Shown here: one piece after another, positions 54,622-64,000 of the stretch | Numbering within the stretch: the stretch's first letter is position 1 | Layout: each line of letters begins with the position of its first letter | Assembly: GCF_000003815.2 (NCBI RefSeq) | Contig: NC_049989.1 | Coordinates: 1,469,821-1,533,820 of the forward strand | DNA length: 64,000 bases | Origin: Branchiostoma floridae | Lineage: Eukaryota > Chordata > Leptocardii > Amphioxiformes > Branchiostomatidae | Direction: 5' to 3' | Made by a program: the position numbers and the translations under genes | The notes under the pieces: model-generated | Database searches by the model: none | What the model was told of the DNA's origin: nothing | The model's input: the letters and a program-made list of their open reading frames with translations, nothing else

Positions 54622-57600
54622 CTGACAAACAAGGGAAAAAAATTACAGATACATCGGTATGTGGAAAATATGTTGATACATACAGATTACAAGTCGGTGT
54701 ATTCCATAGCACCTTCCGTACCAGCACGCAGGCGATCCCACTGGCGGGAGTGTGTTTAGTATTTTTTTTAATTATATCATAGCTATAGCCGGGCCGTATT
54801 TATATGTTCAATATTGGTGTCCATAGTTCGTTTCGAACGATTCGAACTTTGCCGGGTTACTTTGTTCGAATTGACGAATAAAGGTGTTGACGCAATTTGC
54901 ATTAATGTCATGTAATTTTTTTTTGCGATAAACTTGAGTTTCCTCGGGTTGACATGCTATGACTAACACGGTGTATTCCGTATCGCCCTCGGTCCCGGCC
55001 CTCGGCCTCCCGCAGGCCGGGTTACCCTCTTGCCGGGCGATCCTATCCGTGGACGAGCAATACTTCGGACGATACGGAATGCCCCGTGCTGTATTCTATA
55101 TCTATCCCAGCATGTTTTAATTGCCTTGTAATTATAAGTATCTTAATTTCATTGCTGTGCAAGTGGCGGCGAGAATATAAATGTAGAGTACTTGCGTCCG
55201 CTGCTTCCTTGCTAATAAAGAAAACAAAATTGACGTTACCTTCCACAACATCGTCGCACTGCTTGTGCTGTTGACAACAACTGTCCGTCCCGTTGTTCTT
55301 CCCCAATGTAGAGTTTGGTGGTGCCGGGCCTGTTCCGCACCAGTTCGTGCCTGAAAACAAGCTCAAGATGCATCCTGTATCCTACACCTCATATGCATCT
55401 CAATATAGCGTTGTGTTTTAAGTCGGGTTCACACGTGCGTATACATTCAAGTCCGTATAGGGTCCGTATGGCATTATTAGCCCCCACAGATCGTTGAAAA
55501 ATAGTAGAATTTGGGGGAATATAATATGCGAGAGGAGTTAGCTGTCCGACGAGTATAATTTGTGACAAGCTAACTTCTCTGACATGTTATCTGGCTGTAT
55601 TTGTCCAATTTGTATTATTTTTCTAGCGACCTGTGGAGCCTGGTAGAGACTAATACTTCCATGCGGACCTCAAACGGACTTGAATATATACGAGCGTGTG
55701 AACCCACCTTTAGGTGCGCCTACTGGACCACACTTTGCGTACCTGTGTACCTAAAACTGACACAAAAAATTGAGTTGCGTATGATTTGCGTATGAAAAAT
55801 GTCAATACGGACCCCATACGGATTTACAATATATACGGTCGTGTGACTTGTTAGGTTAGATGAACAGTAGTCCTACCAGGCCACGTGGATCGGAACCTTT
55901 CCCGTCTCATCCTCTCATGGTACAGCGGGGCGGTCGTCTCGTACTTGATCCTTTTCTGTGATGAACGACAAAATCGCCATTTGCTTTCCTGCGCACTGAT
56001 TGGCTCATTCATAATGAGATTAAATAACCACCATATAAGGCGGTCAGCCGACTTACAGACCAGCGCAGTCAACGGAATCATCCGTGTAGCCTGGACTTGG
56101 CCATCCACAGAAAGGATGTTTGTGGTTGAATTGGGAAGGAATTAAATTAGTTTAACCCTATTCAGACCGGGCTTTTTTGGTCATCCCTGGACCGGGGGGG
56201 GCTTTTGAGGCCCTCCACTTCTAAGTCCTATAACTCTAAAACGACGTGCCGTAGGGCCACCAAATTTTTAGGACATAATTTTGACATAATATCTGACAAG
56301 TATGTGACGTTTGACGTTACGTTGACGTAAGATGACGTAATTATGACGTCATCAATTTGATTACATTGGCCAAACCCATGAAAAATGGGTATTCTCAGAA
56401 AACTTCAAGTTATGCTACAAAAATGTAACAACAAGTGCAGATAACAGAATAATAATGTTTATTACGACTTGCGTTGCCAATAGCAACATCAATGACGTCA
56501 AAATGACGTCATAAAATGACGTCATGCAGATCTAAGATACGAGTTGGGCTCCGCCATATTATATCCACCACCTTGAATTTTGAAAAATACTTTTTTTGCA
56601 TCAAATAATCACAAAGGGCAATGGAAATAGACTAAATTCATTTATTTAGATGGTTTTTGATGAAAAAATACCAGGTAGTTACAAATTTTAAGGGATAATT
56701 AGCTTGTTATTATTGATCTGGCCATTCGGTCCGCCATCTTGGATTTTGGGCTGATGACGTCATCAAATTAGCATAATTTATGCATATATAATTATGAAAG
56801 ATATGCTGAATAATATAAGATTTTATTTATGTAACAAAATCGCAGTAATATAGAAAATAAATGTGAAAAATACATAGTTAGAACCAAAAAAAGTGATTTT
56901 TGGCAAAACTGCCTGTCAACAAACGGTTGCCATGGCAACAAGAAAAAATGGAAAATTTGTCAAACTTCGTAAAATTGTTGCCAACAATATTTTAGGAAAA
57001 CTCACCAAATTTGGTGGCTCTAGCGTAAGCCGTTCTGGCGTTATAGGACATCGAAGTTAGCGCGGGCCTCAAAAGCCCCCCCCCCGGTCTGAATAGGGTT
57101 AATAGTTTCAATAGATAATGAAAACTTCGGGTATGAAATGAAAACTTATGACATATAAAGACCGTCGCGCCTAGTGCCTTCACTAGTTTCTATATGGACA
57201 CCCTGACCTCAGCATTGCATATCTCACCGGGATTCGACTAGATATAGGAGTTGAATCTATGGATTTACACACAAGAAAACGCGACTTAAGTTTACTCTTC
57301 GCAAGTCGACTTGAGTTCTTGATTACCTTTAATTTCTATTTTCACAGACTCCACCGAGTCAGACAGAGTGTACACCAAGTCGACTCAAAAACTCGTGCAA
57401 TTCAGGACATTTTCTCAACGACGGCATAGTTGAAAAGGAACACACGTCATAAAACAAGTTGATGAGAGGTACGGGTCGCGTGGTGTAATTTCTGTTCGAA
57501 TTGTTTTAGCCAGAACATACAGGTCCTTGGTTTGAATCTTGTCATACTATCGATATTGTGCCCTGACTTTCGTCACTCCACCCTGGTGCAGAGGGGGGAT

Positions 57601-60492
57601 AATTGCATTGCATTGTGGGATACACCTTATCCCTCCTCTGACCCTGGTGTAATAAATGCGTACGTGACTTCGGTCGGGGAGGTAAAAGGCGGTAAAAAGT
57701 TGAGGGTTGGACTTTGTCTTCCCAAACTGTGCCCTAGCCTGGACACTGCTGATAGCAACCGCCCCAAAAGTCTGAGACTGCCCTTACCTTCTGCTAAGAT
57801 CAGTTATCATCATGAGTGCAGTGTTACAGTATTTGTCTTGAAGGTTAAACAAATAAAAAGCAGGTTTTGAAGTAGGAGTAATCATGACTTAACTTACAGA
57901 GTCTCTTAAGAACTTTGCGCATTTGCGTTTGTAGCGGTCGTGGTCGGTGTCGTCCATGTGCTGGTCTATGATAGCGCCGGAGTAGGACTGTACTGCCTGT
58001 GGGGAGAGTGAAAGGAGAAGAAAGTGATCTCGACCAGTTTAGCCTAGTTCCAGTTGACAGAGAAGACATGTATAGTATTACCAGGGCTACATTTCCCTAC
58101 AGGTTTCCGGGCGGGCTGTTTACGGAAACGAAATATGTGTATATCAATATATTTGCAAAGATTATACTATTAGATACTTTTGGTACATTTTTTGTTGTCT
58201 TTTATACCATACTTTTCGTTCCTTTAAACTGCCCAGCCGGGGCCTGGATTTCGGAAATGTGACTCTATGAAATATGTTCAGTCTTTACAGGTTCATTGTA
58301 TGGGGAAGTTCTTCTGCTACCTCGACTCATTTCGACAAGAACCTAGATCAGTCCTTATACCCCCCTCACATTAGGCGAAAATCATTCGGACGACGAGTCT
58401 TCGTGCTCTAAATTACAAGGAGACATGACCCTGACGGGAAGGGGGGAACTCTGCCATTTCTTCGTCGGCAGCAGGGTCATGCCTCCCTGTAATTTAGAGC
58501 TCGCAGACTCGTCGTCCGATCGATTTTCGTCTAATGTGAGGGGGGTATTGGAATTGTAGCCGTTTCGAGCAGTGTGCATGTCGGGTGAGCGAGACAACCG
58601 GGATTCGAACCCACAACTTGTTGATCCAGAGGCATACGCGCATGCTGCTTCCAGCGGGGAAAGTACAGGAGAATCGTAGTCGGACGTATATATGTCTGGC
58701 ACTGGAGTCGCTTAACATGAGTTTTTTTTTTAAAACTACAGTACTATGCCTTCAGACACGGGACTTCGGATAGAGTTTGAATCTTATTTACACGCTCGTC
58801 TGCAAGTGTTTAAAGCTAAAAAAATGTGTTTTGGGGGGCCCAAATGCACTATGCAATGCAATCATATGGGGAAACTTATTATGGATGGTTCTTTTTTTTT
58901 AATTTAAGGGGCGTTGACACCTGTGAGTATCATCACGGTCAAGTTGGTTGAATGTTGTTTTTTGACAAATGCAGGAAAAATAAATGTTTCTTACCTCCCG
59001 GAACAAATCCCGCACAGCTGTTTTAGCCGGAGCACCTAGGGTAACATTACAGTCCACGATGTCGTAGTTCTTGTCTAATAACAACTGAAAAAAATAGAGA
59101 AAGAAACTTGAGGTTATGAACATTTCTCTGTTAAAGATGGTCGTCATCATAATATTGTGTTTGGTTTGCTAATAGTGTTATACATGAACAGTGAGTTTGA
59201 CTACTAGTATTCCGGTAGCCAAACACGCTCCTAGGCTGGCTTCACTCTTCTGGCAGCTTTTGTTACTATCTTAGGCTACCGTAGGATCTGCTTGGAGATT
59301 ATGCGTCACCAAAAGTTAACCTCACAGCATGTCCGGTACAACGTCTGCTGCAGTACCATGGTCGTCAACCAGGTGGCACCAGGTCGTATATGGGACCGTC
59401 ATCAGGTCAACAACACCGTACCAAATATCATCACATGTACAATGCATCCAAAATGTTCTTAAGATGGACACGCACACGCGTAAACACGCAAGATCAAGTT
59501 AAAACCATACACGTCCCTCTTTTTCCATGGAGGTTATAACAATGTCCCATCACGTTAACGGCTGTCAACTTTTTACGTTTATTAGCATATAAAGCACGCC
59601 CCAACACTTTCAGTGTATTCTCTGTCTACACCATGATGTTTCGAGACGATTAATTAGCGATTAGGAATTGGGATTTTGACACTGATTCGAAAACGTTGTG
59701 GTCACTTTTGTCCGATTTTTTTTTTTCATTATTCATCAAGACACAGTCGTACATTTTTTTTGATTTTTTTTAAATACGTCTTTGCCTCTTGGTAGCTCAA
59801 ATTAAGTTAGGAAACGTTCGTATATGGTATTGACTAGGTTTTTTTTCTTGTATGGTCAGTCCAGATAAACATGACCTAAAAAAATCAGTAGGCCGGATGT
59901 TGGACTGATTCAGAAATGAACAGATAATATCGGCTAACGTTTGTAAACGTGTTTTGGAGCTTACAGGACCAAGAAAAGAACAATAGTGAAGAATAGAAGA
60001 GTTTATAGTCTTTCCCCCCAAGCTTCTGTGATCAAACTTGGTCTAAAACAGAGGCCTCTAGTATTGTTTACACGAAGACAGTATTTTAAAACGCCAATGG
60101 AGGTCGTATTCTCCTCCAAACAGAATCCATTTCTTTCAGGCGAAATTGACCATTGTTTTGAGTGTCGACCGTTCATACGTTTTTACATAAAGTCCAGGTC
60201 GGACCGTACCTGTACCTGAATTTTCTGTACCGGTACATACCCCTAGTATTGCCCATTCCGCGACATGGTGACAACCGTTTTAGAAAGGCGACGTCCGTTT
60301 ACGAGACAGACACTCGCTTCTGCGCCGCTGAAAAAGAGTACTCACCTGCGTGACTCCCTGTCCATCTGTGACCAGTCTCCACGTGTACCCCTCCTGTGGA
60401 GCCTTTGTTATAAAGTGCAAGTTTTCATCTAATTTCGCCAAACAACAAGTAAACATCAGCATCAAAATCAGCCATTTAACTCTCTCAGACAT
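54275..60492 (-). CDS. Secreted group III-like phospholipase A2, 6 exons, Lys for the metal-site Asp
   Basis: Exons 60492-60346, 59084-58995, 57996-57898, 55955-55877, 55350-55240 and 54621-54275 join in phase to 290 residues. Signal peptide at 1-~19; an N-terminal region of ~115 residues of unknown fold; then the PLA2 domain from PGTNWCGTG (138-146). Group III enzymes cut the sn-2 ester of phospholipids using a His-Asp dyad and Ca2+. Present are the W-C-G-x-G calcium loop, CCQQHKQC (163-170) with His167, and ISHCDCDRQLYDCL with the dyad Asp. The residue after the His, Asp in active family members (C-C-x-x-H-D), is Lys168, so metal binding should be weakened. Possible N-glycosylation sites are NST, NGT and NTS. 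The last exon could instead use a strong internal donor (GTAAGA after FSC) with a further exon. Confidence 0.8.
55240..55350 (-). CDS. PLA2 gene exon 5: calcium loop and active-site His
   Basis: TNWCGTGPAPPNSTLGKNNG then TDSCCQQHKQCDDVVE. The codon after the His is AAG (Lys). Acceptor TTTTCAG, donor GTAACG. Phase 1 on both sides. Confidence 0.85.
55418..55713. mobile_element. MITE with ~50-bp inverted ends, in a PLA2 intron
   Basis: Left AAGTCGGGTTCACACGTGCG...ATTCAAGTCCGTATAGGG and right ACTTGAATATATACGAGCGT then GTGAACCCACCTTTAGG are inverted. A related partial end (TATATACGGTCGTGTGAC) lies just right, near 55835. Confidence 0.75.
55877..55955 (-). CDS. PLA2 gene exon 4
   Basis: KRIKYETTAPLYHERMRRER to RSTWP plus one base of the Gly codon that starts the PGTxWCG motif. 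Acceptor TTCATCACAG, donor GTAGGA. Phase 1 matches exon 5, and without this exon exons 3 and 5 are out of frame. Confidence 0.72.
56152..57102. mobile_element. TTAA-type MITE, full length (951 bp)
   Basis: Ends TTAACCCTATTCAGACCGGG and CCGGTCTGAATAGGGTTAA. About 90 percent similar by eye to 34964-35857, with at least five TGACGTCA palindromes (for example near 56344, 56491-56520 and 56756). In the PLA2 intron between exons 3 and 4. Confidence 0.82.
57474..57690 (+). mobile_element. Decayed tRNA-derived SINE
   Basis: GTCGCGTGGTGTAATTTCTG, a decayed B box (GGTTTGAATCTTG), ATATTGTGCCC, CTTTCGTCACTCCACCCTGG. In a PLA2 intron. Confidence 0.6.
57898..57996 (-). CDS. PLA2 gene exon 3
   Basis: AVQSYSGAIIDQHMDDTDHD to CAKFLRDS, 33 codons. 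Acceptor CTCCCCACAG, donor GTAAGT. Phase 0. Confidence 0.68.
58358..58547. mobile_element. Hairpin MITE, 190 bp, near-complete palindrome
   Basis: Starts TACCCCCCTCACATTAGGCG and ends in the exact inverse CTAATGTGAGGGGGGTA. The arms continue for about 80 bp (GGACGACGAGTCT, CTCTAAATTAC, CATGACCCTG). Only a short loop separates them. Flanking TA suits a mariner-like target. In the PLA2 intron between exons 2 and 3. Confidence 0.85.
58995..59084 (-). CDS. PLA2 gene exon 2
   Basis: LLLDKNYDIVDCNVTLGAPA to RDLFRE, 30 codons. Acceptor TTTTTTCAG, donor GTAAGA. Phase 0 on both sides. N-terminal pro- or accessory region. Confidence 0.68.
59085..60345. other. PLA2 intron 1, no gene seen
   Basis: About 1.26 kb, T-rich runs near 59720 and 59760. 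No repeat family recognised. Confidence 0.45.
60346..60492 (-). CDS. PLA2 gene exon 1: start and signal peptide
   Basis: MSERVKWLILMLMFTCCLAK gives a short charged start, hydrophobic core and cleavage-like CLA-K. 49 codons; donor GTGAGT after ACGCAG. Phase 0. Confidence 0.78.
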
Positions 60493-60730
60493 GATGTGCT
60501 CAAATGTATAAGAGATCTTGTAGAAACGCTGTTAAATAATAGAAAATATGCTGAGAGAAAAATTGTTTTGCCGCCAGGGACTGCCTTAGTGAGAGTACTG
60601 AAATCAGCAAGACGGTAGCAGGTGTAGTGTGGTCCTCTTCCATTGGCTGACTTGAATTTGCGGTTAGCCAATGGGGTGCGTCCGTTGACGCCAGGCAGGA
60701 GGCCGTGCCTTGAACAAACATGATGGTTGG

Positions 60731-60946
60731 ATAGCCTCTTTCGCAGACTTCTGGAAAGGTCGAATTCATCTTTTTGGGGGGAGCGCTGATTCGCGATTTT
60801 TTTTATGAAGGACTAAGTTTCCGTATGCTGCGAAATATGCTCCAAAACTACCCTTTCCGGCATAGAGAACTTTAGCCTTTGTTCAAAATCGCGAATCAGC
60901 CCCCCAAATTTTACATCCCCACTTCAAAAGACTGCGAAAGAGGCTA
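60731..60946. mobile_element. Foldback MITE upstream of the PLA2 start
   Basis: Ends ATAGCCTCTTTCGCAGACTT and AAGACTGCGAAAGAGGCTAT; inner arms GATTCGCGATTTT / AAAATCGCGAATC and GGGGGG / CCCCCC. It begins about 240 bp upstream of the PLA2 ATG, in the shared PLA2-THAP upstream region. Confidence 0.8.
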
Positions 60947-61130
60947 TAGGCTAGAGCACAACAGCTGTTCCTGTCACATAGGCTACACGGGAGCATTAAA
61001 ATAGCAACGGTTACCCATATCAACCATACATTCTTTAATAATTAACACAGTTACTGATAGACGTGTACTTTAAAGAATCAATTGACTTGCTCTCCTTTTA
61101 TACAAATTTACATATACAACATAAATATCT

Positions 61131-61230
61131 NNNNNNNNNNNNNNNNNNNNNNNNNNNNNNNNNNNNNNNNNNNNNNNNNNNNNNNNNNNNNNNNNNNNNN
61201 NNNNNNNNNNNNNNNNNNNNNNNNNNNNNN
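61131..61230. other. Assembly gap (100 N)
   Basis: Exactly 100 N between the divergent PLA2 and THAP genes. Confidence 0.99.
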
Positions 61231-61355
61231 AAATAGAAAATGTTCAACAAGAAAGTTTATTGCGCGATGATTGCAAAAGTTAGCATTCAGTTTGATAAAA
61301 AAGCGCCCTTTTTTCGCCCTTTGTTATGGCCGTACGCACATACGAGCGATCGCGC

Positions 61356-61384
61356 TGACGTCACGGTTACGTCACGTGACGTCA
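61356..61384. promoter_or_regulatory. Two CRE palindromes and an E-box upstream of the THAP gene
   Basis: TGACGTCA at 61356-61363 and 61377-61384, with CACGTG at 61373-61378. They lie about 80-110 bp before the THAP ATG. Full palindromic CREs (CREB/ATF sites) in a GC-rich leader are typical of animal promoters; binding is inferred. Confidence 0.5.
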
Positions 61385-61465
61385 TGGTAGGCAAAAAGCT
61401 GCTGGTCGGCGAGGAGGGCGGGCTGAACCCTCCTCGCCCACCAGTTGCGCGCGGGAAACGCAAAC

Positions 61466-61676
61466 ATGCCGACCAGTTGTTGTGCGCTGAATTGTACTAA
61501 CCGGAAGGATAAAGGCAGTAGAAAGAAGTTTTTTAGAATCCCTGCGGAACCAGGACGAAGGGCTGCATGGCTTAGAGCCTTAAAAAGGTCAGATTTTGAG
61601 CAGGGAAAGAAAAACTCGACCGCGGCGTGGACACCACGAGGCCACGAGAGAGTGTGCAGCGACCATTTCATCTCAG
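61466..61676 (+). CDS. THAP gene exon 1
   Basis: ATG at 61466 (MPTSCCALNCTNRKDKGSRK) to CSDHFIS plus one base. Donor GTTTGT, which is weak but gives the conserved S-G-N-P-S-K-D-P junction. Confidence 0.8.
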
Positions 61677-63841
61677 GTTTGTGATCTATATGTTTTATAT
61701 TTTGTTGTTGTCCCCCTTGCATAAATACATTTTTCGTGATGTAATAGTGTACTTTTCGTTACACATCTGCGGAAAGCTTAAGTAAGTTTTGTCGCTGATT
61801 CATGCCATATCAAGGATAGTGAATATTAATGTTACATGTATCAAAGTTTTACAGCGCGTCCACGTGGGAGGGGGGGTCTGACTTATAAATAGTGGTAAAG
61901 TATCTGGGATGGACGTATACATATATAGTATACCAGAAGTATAACGTACATCACTTAACTGATTGACGAAGACATCTACAAATGTTTTAAAATGTCTTTA
62001 AAATCATCTACATCTACATGGGAATACCCCCAGATGGCCCCTACTGGAGCATATTGTGTGGGGAGGCCCCCAGCGGGTAGACCTCCACCTTGGTCCGGAC
62101 CATTGTGGGATAGTGCAGGGGAAAGAAAGAACCAGACTGTGGAGTTTGATCCACTCACACCGGGATGATCCCCTGCTCTTTTCGATAAGTGTGGTGGGTT
62201 CTTTCAGTTTAACATGCCGAGGTGTGTAGCCGAAGCCAGGTACTCATTTTTCACCTTAGTGAAGTGAGGAAATAGGTGTAAAGTATGGTTTAAGTACCTT
62301 TCCCAAGGGCACTACAACAAAGTGACCTATCAGGGATTCCAACTCATACTTATCTTTGGATTATGAGTCCTACACCCTAACCACAAGACCAATTGCCACC
62401 TCATTTTAAAATCATGTTTATAATACTGACAAGTTCTTTGCTTCTTGCATTGCAGGGAACCCTTCTAAAGACCCTGCAGATCCAGATTACGTCCCAAGCT
62501 TGTTTAACCTCCCAACCTCAGCAAGTTGCAATCGTTCAAGAAACCCAGTTGCCAAGAAAGATCGGTAGGTAACTTTGGGGTTTTCAATGTTTCTTTATTG
62601 AAATTTGATTTACTGCTCATGCTGTTCATGCAGGCAGGCTGTTCATGCCTGTGTGAAACATTGCTATACTCTACCTCCTTGCCTGAGAAGATGACCATGA
62701 AAGTTTTACCAAGGATTCAGTTAAATCTCACAAAGATCCTGTAAGTTACTCATGTTAGAGTTTACACCTAGTCAAATGTTTTATATTTCATAACATTCAC
62801 AGCAGTAATCACTAAATGCTATGCTAACAGAATGTATGTAGGAAACAAAGCATGCAACTTTGATTTACAACTTACAACATGCTTCATTGTTTGCAGGTAT
62901 ATGCGTGCAGCAAAAAGGCTGCGGGTGTCATCAGAGAATGAAGCCCCACCTACATCACTAAATGGTAAGGGCATTACAGAGGGAATAAGAAAAGTGTCTA
63001 ATGGATACAATCAGTAATCCTAAACATATAAATTCTTGATCAACAGTTTAATCTATCATTCTTGCTCAACAAGTAAATCTATCACTTGTCACTTATTCAA
63101 CATGAATCACATACCATACACACAAGACTACTTGCTACAAAGTTTATCCGCTTGGTTTTCGGAGTGGGGATATAGATGTGAATCAAGTAGAGAAGCATGC
63201 AACCTGCATGAGTAAAATATTGAAACAACAATACATACATATGAATCAGAGTTTAGAACATTCAGTTCAGTTCAGATATATGACACTCATAATCACATAG
63301 CACTTTCATTGAACTTCGGATTTGCTTTATTTCAGATGAAGAAATGATCGCTGACCCTCCTCCTGAAAGTGTAGAGACTCTGAGAGACCCCCTTCCTGAA
63401 AGTGTAGAGACTCTGAGAGAACAGCTCACAAAAGTACAAGAGGAGAAATGTAAGTTGGAACAGTTTTGCGAGTCCCTTCAAAGTGAAGCTGACAACCTTA
63501 GGGAAGAACGTGATCACCTTCAAGAACAAATCAAGAAATCATCAACATCAGCCTCCAATCTCACAGATGCAAAATGCAAGCTCTTCACTGGAATACCTAC
63601 TGTTGCACTGTTTATGTTTGTGTTTAGACTTGTTAGTGATTTCATTGCTCCTCTAAAGTCCATGTGTCAGCAGGATCAAATACTCATGACTCTCATGAAG
63701 TTGAGACTAGGCCTCAAAAATGCTGATCTAGCTTTGAGATTTAGTGTTTCTGCTTCTTCCAAAGCTAATCAAGTAATTTTTAATGGCAATGTTGTCTGCA
63801 CGAGCTGGCCTTTTCTGTATATCAAAATACTGAGATTGAAG
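61466..63841 (+). CDS. THAP-domain / coiled-coil / transposase-HTH protein, 5' part
   Basis: Exons 61466-61676, 62456-62564, 62897-62964 and 63336-~63841 join in phase 1, 2, 1. Residues 1-~85 form a THAP zinc-finger DNA-binding domain: C-x4-C in MPTSCCALNCTNR, W, then CSDHFISG and NPSKDPADPDYVPSLF, its usual end. Next are a basic patch (RAAKRLR), an 11-residue tandem duplicate (PPPESVETLRD / PLPESVETLRE), a coiled coil (LTKVQEEKCKLEQFCESLQS...), and KLFTGIPTVALF...QILMTLMKLRLGLKNADLALRF, the helix-turn-helix that precedes DDE_Tnp_4 nucleases (Harbinger/ISL2EU-type). The DDE part should lie beyond the window. It may be a domesticated or intron-bearing transposase. The end of exon 4 is uncertain (donor GTAAAA at 63842). 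Confidence 0.75.
62205..62404 (-). mobile_element. Decayed tRNA-derived SINE in a THAP intron
   Basis: Reverse of the common SINE: GTACTCATTTTTCACCTTAG, AAGTGAGGAAATAGGTGTAA, GTACCTTTCCCAAGGGCAC, then a tRNA-like head ending CCACAAGACCAATTGCC. Confidence 0.65.
62456..62564 (+). CDS. THAP gene exon 2
   Basis: NPSKDPADPDYVPSLFNLPT to NPVAKKD plus two bases. Acceptor TTGCATTGCAG, donor GTAGGT. Confidence 0.78.
62897..62964 (+). CDS. THAP gene exon 3
   Basis: YMRAAKRLRVSSENEAPPTS to LN plus one base; a basic then acidic linker. Acceptor TTGTTTGCAG, donor GTAAGG. Confidence 0.7.
62965..63335. other. THAP intron 3
   Basis: AT-rich; no repeat or gene seen. Confidence 0.5.
63336..63841 (+). CDS. 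THAP gene exon 4: coiled coil and HTH
   Basis: EEMIADPPPESVETLRD through the coiled coil to ALRFSVSASSKANQ. Acceptor TTTATTTCAG. Beyond ALRFSVSAS the match to the transposase HTH family weakens, so the exon may end at GTAATT (63772) instead of 63841. Confidence 0.68.
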
Positions 63842-64000
63842 GTAAAATGTTAAAGGGACACAAAACAAATTTTTGGGAAGCCCACTACAATATAATAAGT
63901 ATACCACAAAGTACAATTCTTACTTGTTTTACATTAGTTTTTTAAAACATGACATAAAACTGTAAAATGCCTTCTATTGTTATACTAGTATTTTTAGTAT

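Overview
This is a eukaryotic, animal-type window: split genes with GT-AG introns, CUB and Sushi extracellular domains, a bee-venom-type (group III) secreted phospholipase A2, a THAP-domain gene, LINE, Penelope and tRNA-SINE retroelements, and many foldback MITEs. Gene families and repeat style fit a lancelet (Branchiostoma-like cephalochordate); that is inference from recognition, not a search. Three runs of exactly 100 N show a draft assembly with gaps of unknown size.

Layout. (1) 320-19880, minus strand: a secreted multi-CUB/Sushi protein, signal peptide first, whose 3' part runs off the left edge. Seven exons join in phase (CUB, CUB, Sushi, half CUB). Its introns hold a near-intact 3.7-kb LINE (12093-15830, 11-bp target duplication), SINEs, microsatellites, foldback elements and a Penelope fragment carrying a SINE. 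(2) 19881-23690: no gene seen. (3) 24374-33484, plus strand: a decayed LINE whose ORF1 combines a SAP-like motif, an SGNH esterase and two zinc knuckles. A younger 4.3-kb L1/Tx1-like LINE (25074-29372, minus) is inserted inside the esterase domain and bounded by a perfect 14-bp duplication. (4) 33.5-44.1 kb: gene desert of Penelope and LINE fragments, SINEs, tandem arrays and a TTAA-flanked MITE. (5) 44200-50647, minus: a four-exon gene for a ~1432-residue, largely disordered protein with about 20 copies of a 21-residue repeat; its last intron is almost wholly a 32-bp minisatellite. (6) 51268-52092: a ~44-bp minisatellite. (7) 54275-60492, minus: a six-exon secreted group III-like phospholipase A2 in which the Asp after the active-site His is Lys. 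(8) 61466-63841, plus: the 5' part of a THAP / coiled-coil / transposase-HTH gene running off the right edge, with two CRE palindromes just upstream.

The host genes show no sign of acting together. The CUB, disordered and PLA2 genes lie on the minus strand; the PLA2 and THAP genes are divergent, with about 970 bp (including a MITE and a 100-N gap) between their start codons. No undescribed defence or biosynthetic system is visible. The best leads are the Lys-for-Asp PLA2, the 21-residue repeat protein, the SAP-esterase LINE ORF1 with its datable nested insertion, and several MITE families defined here by their ends and target duplications.
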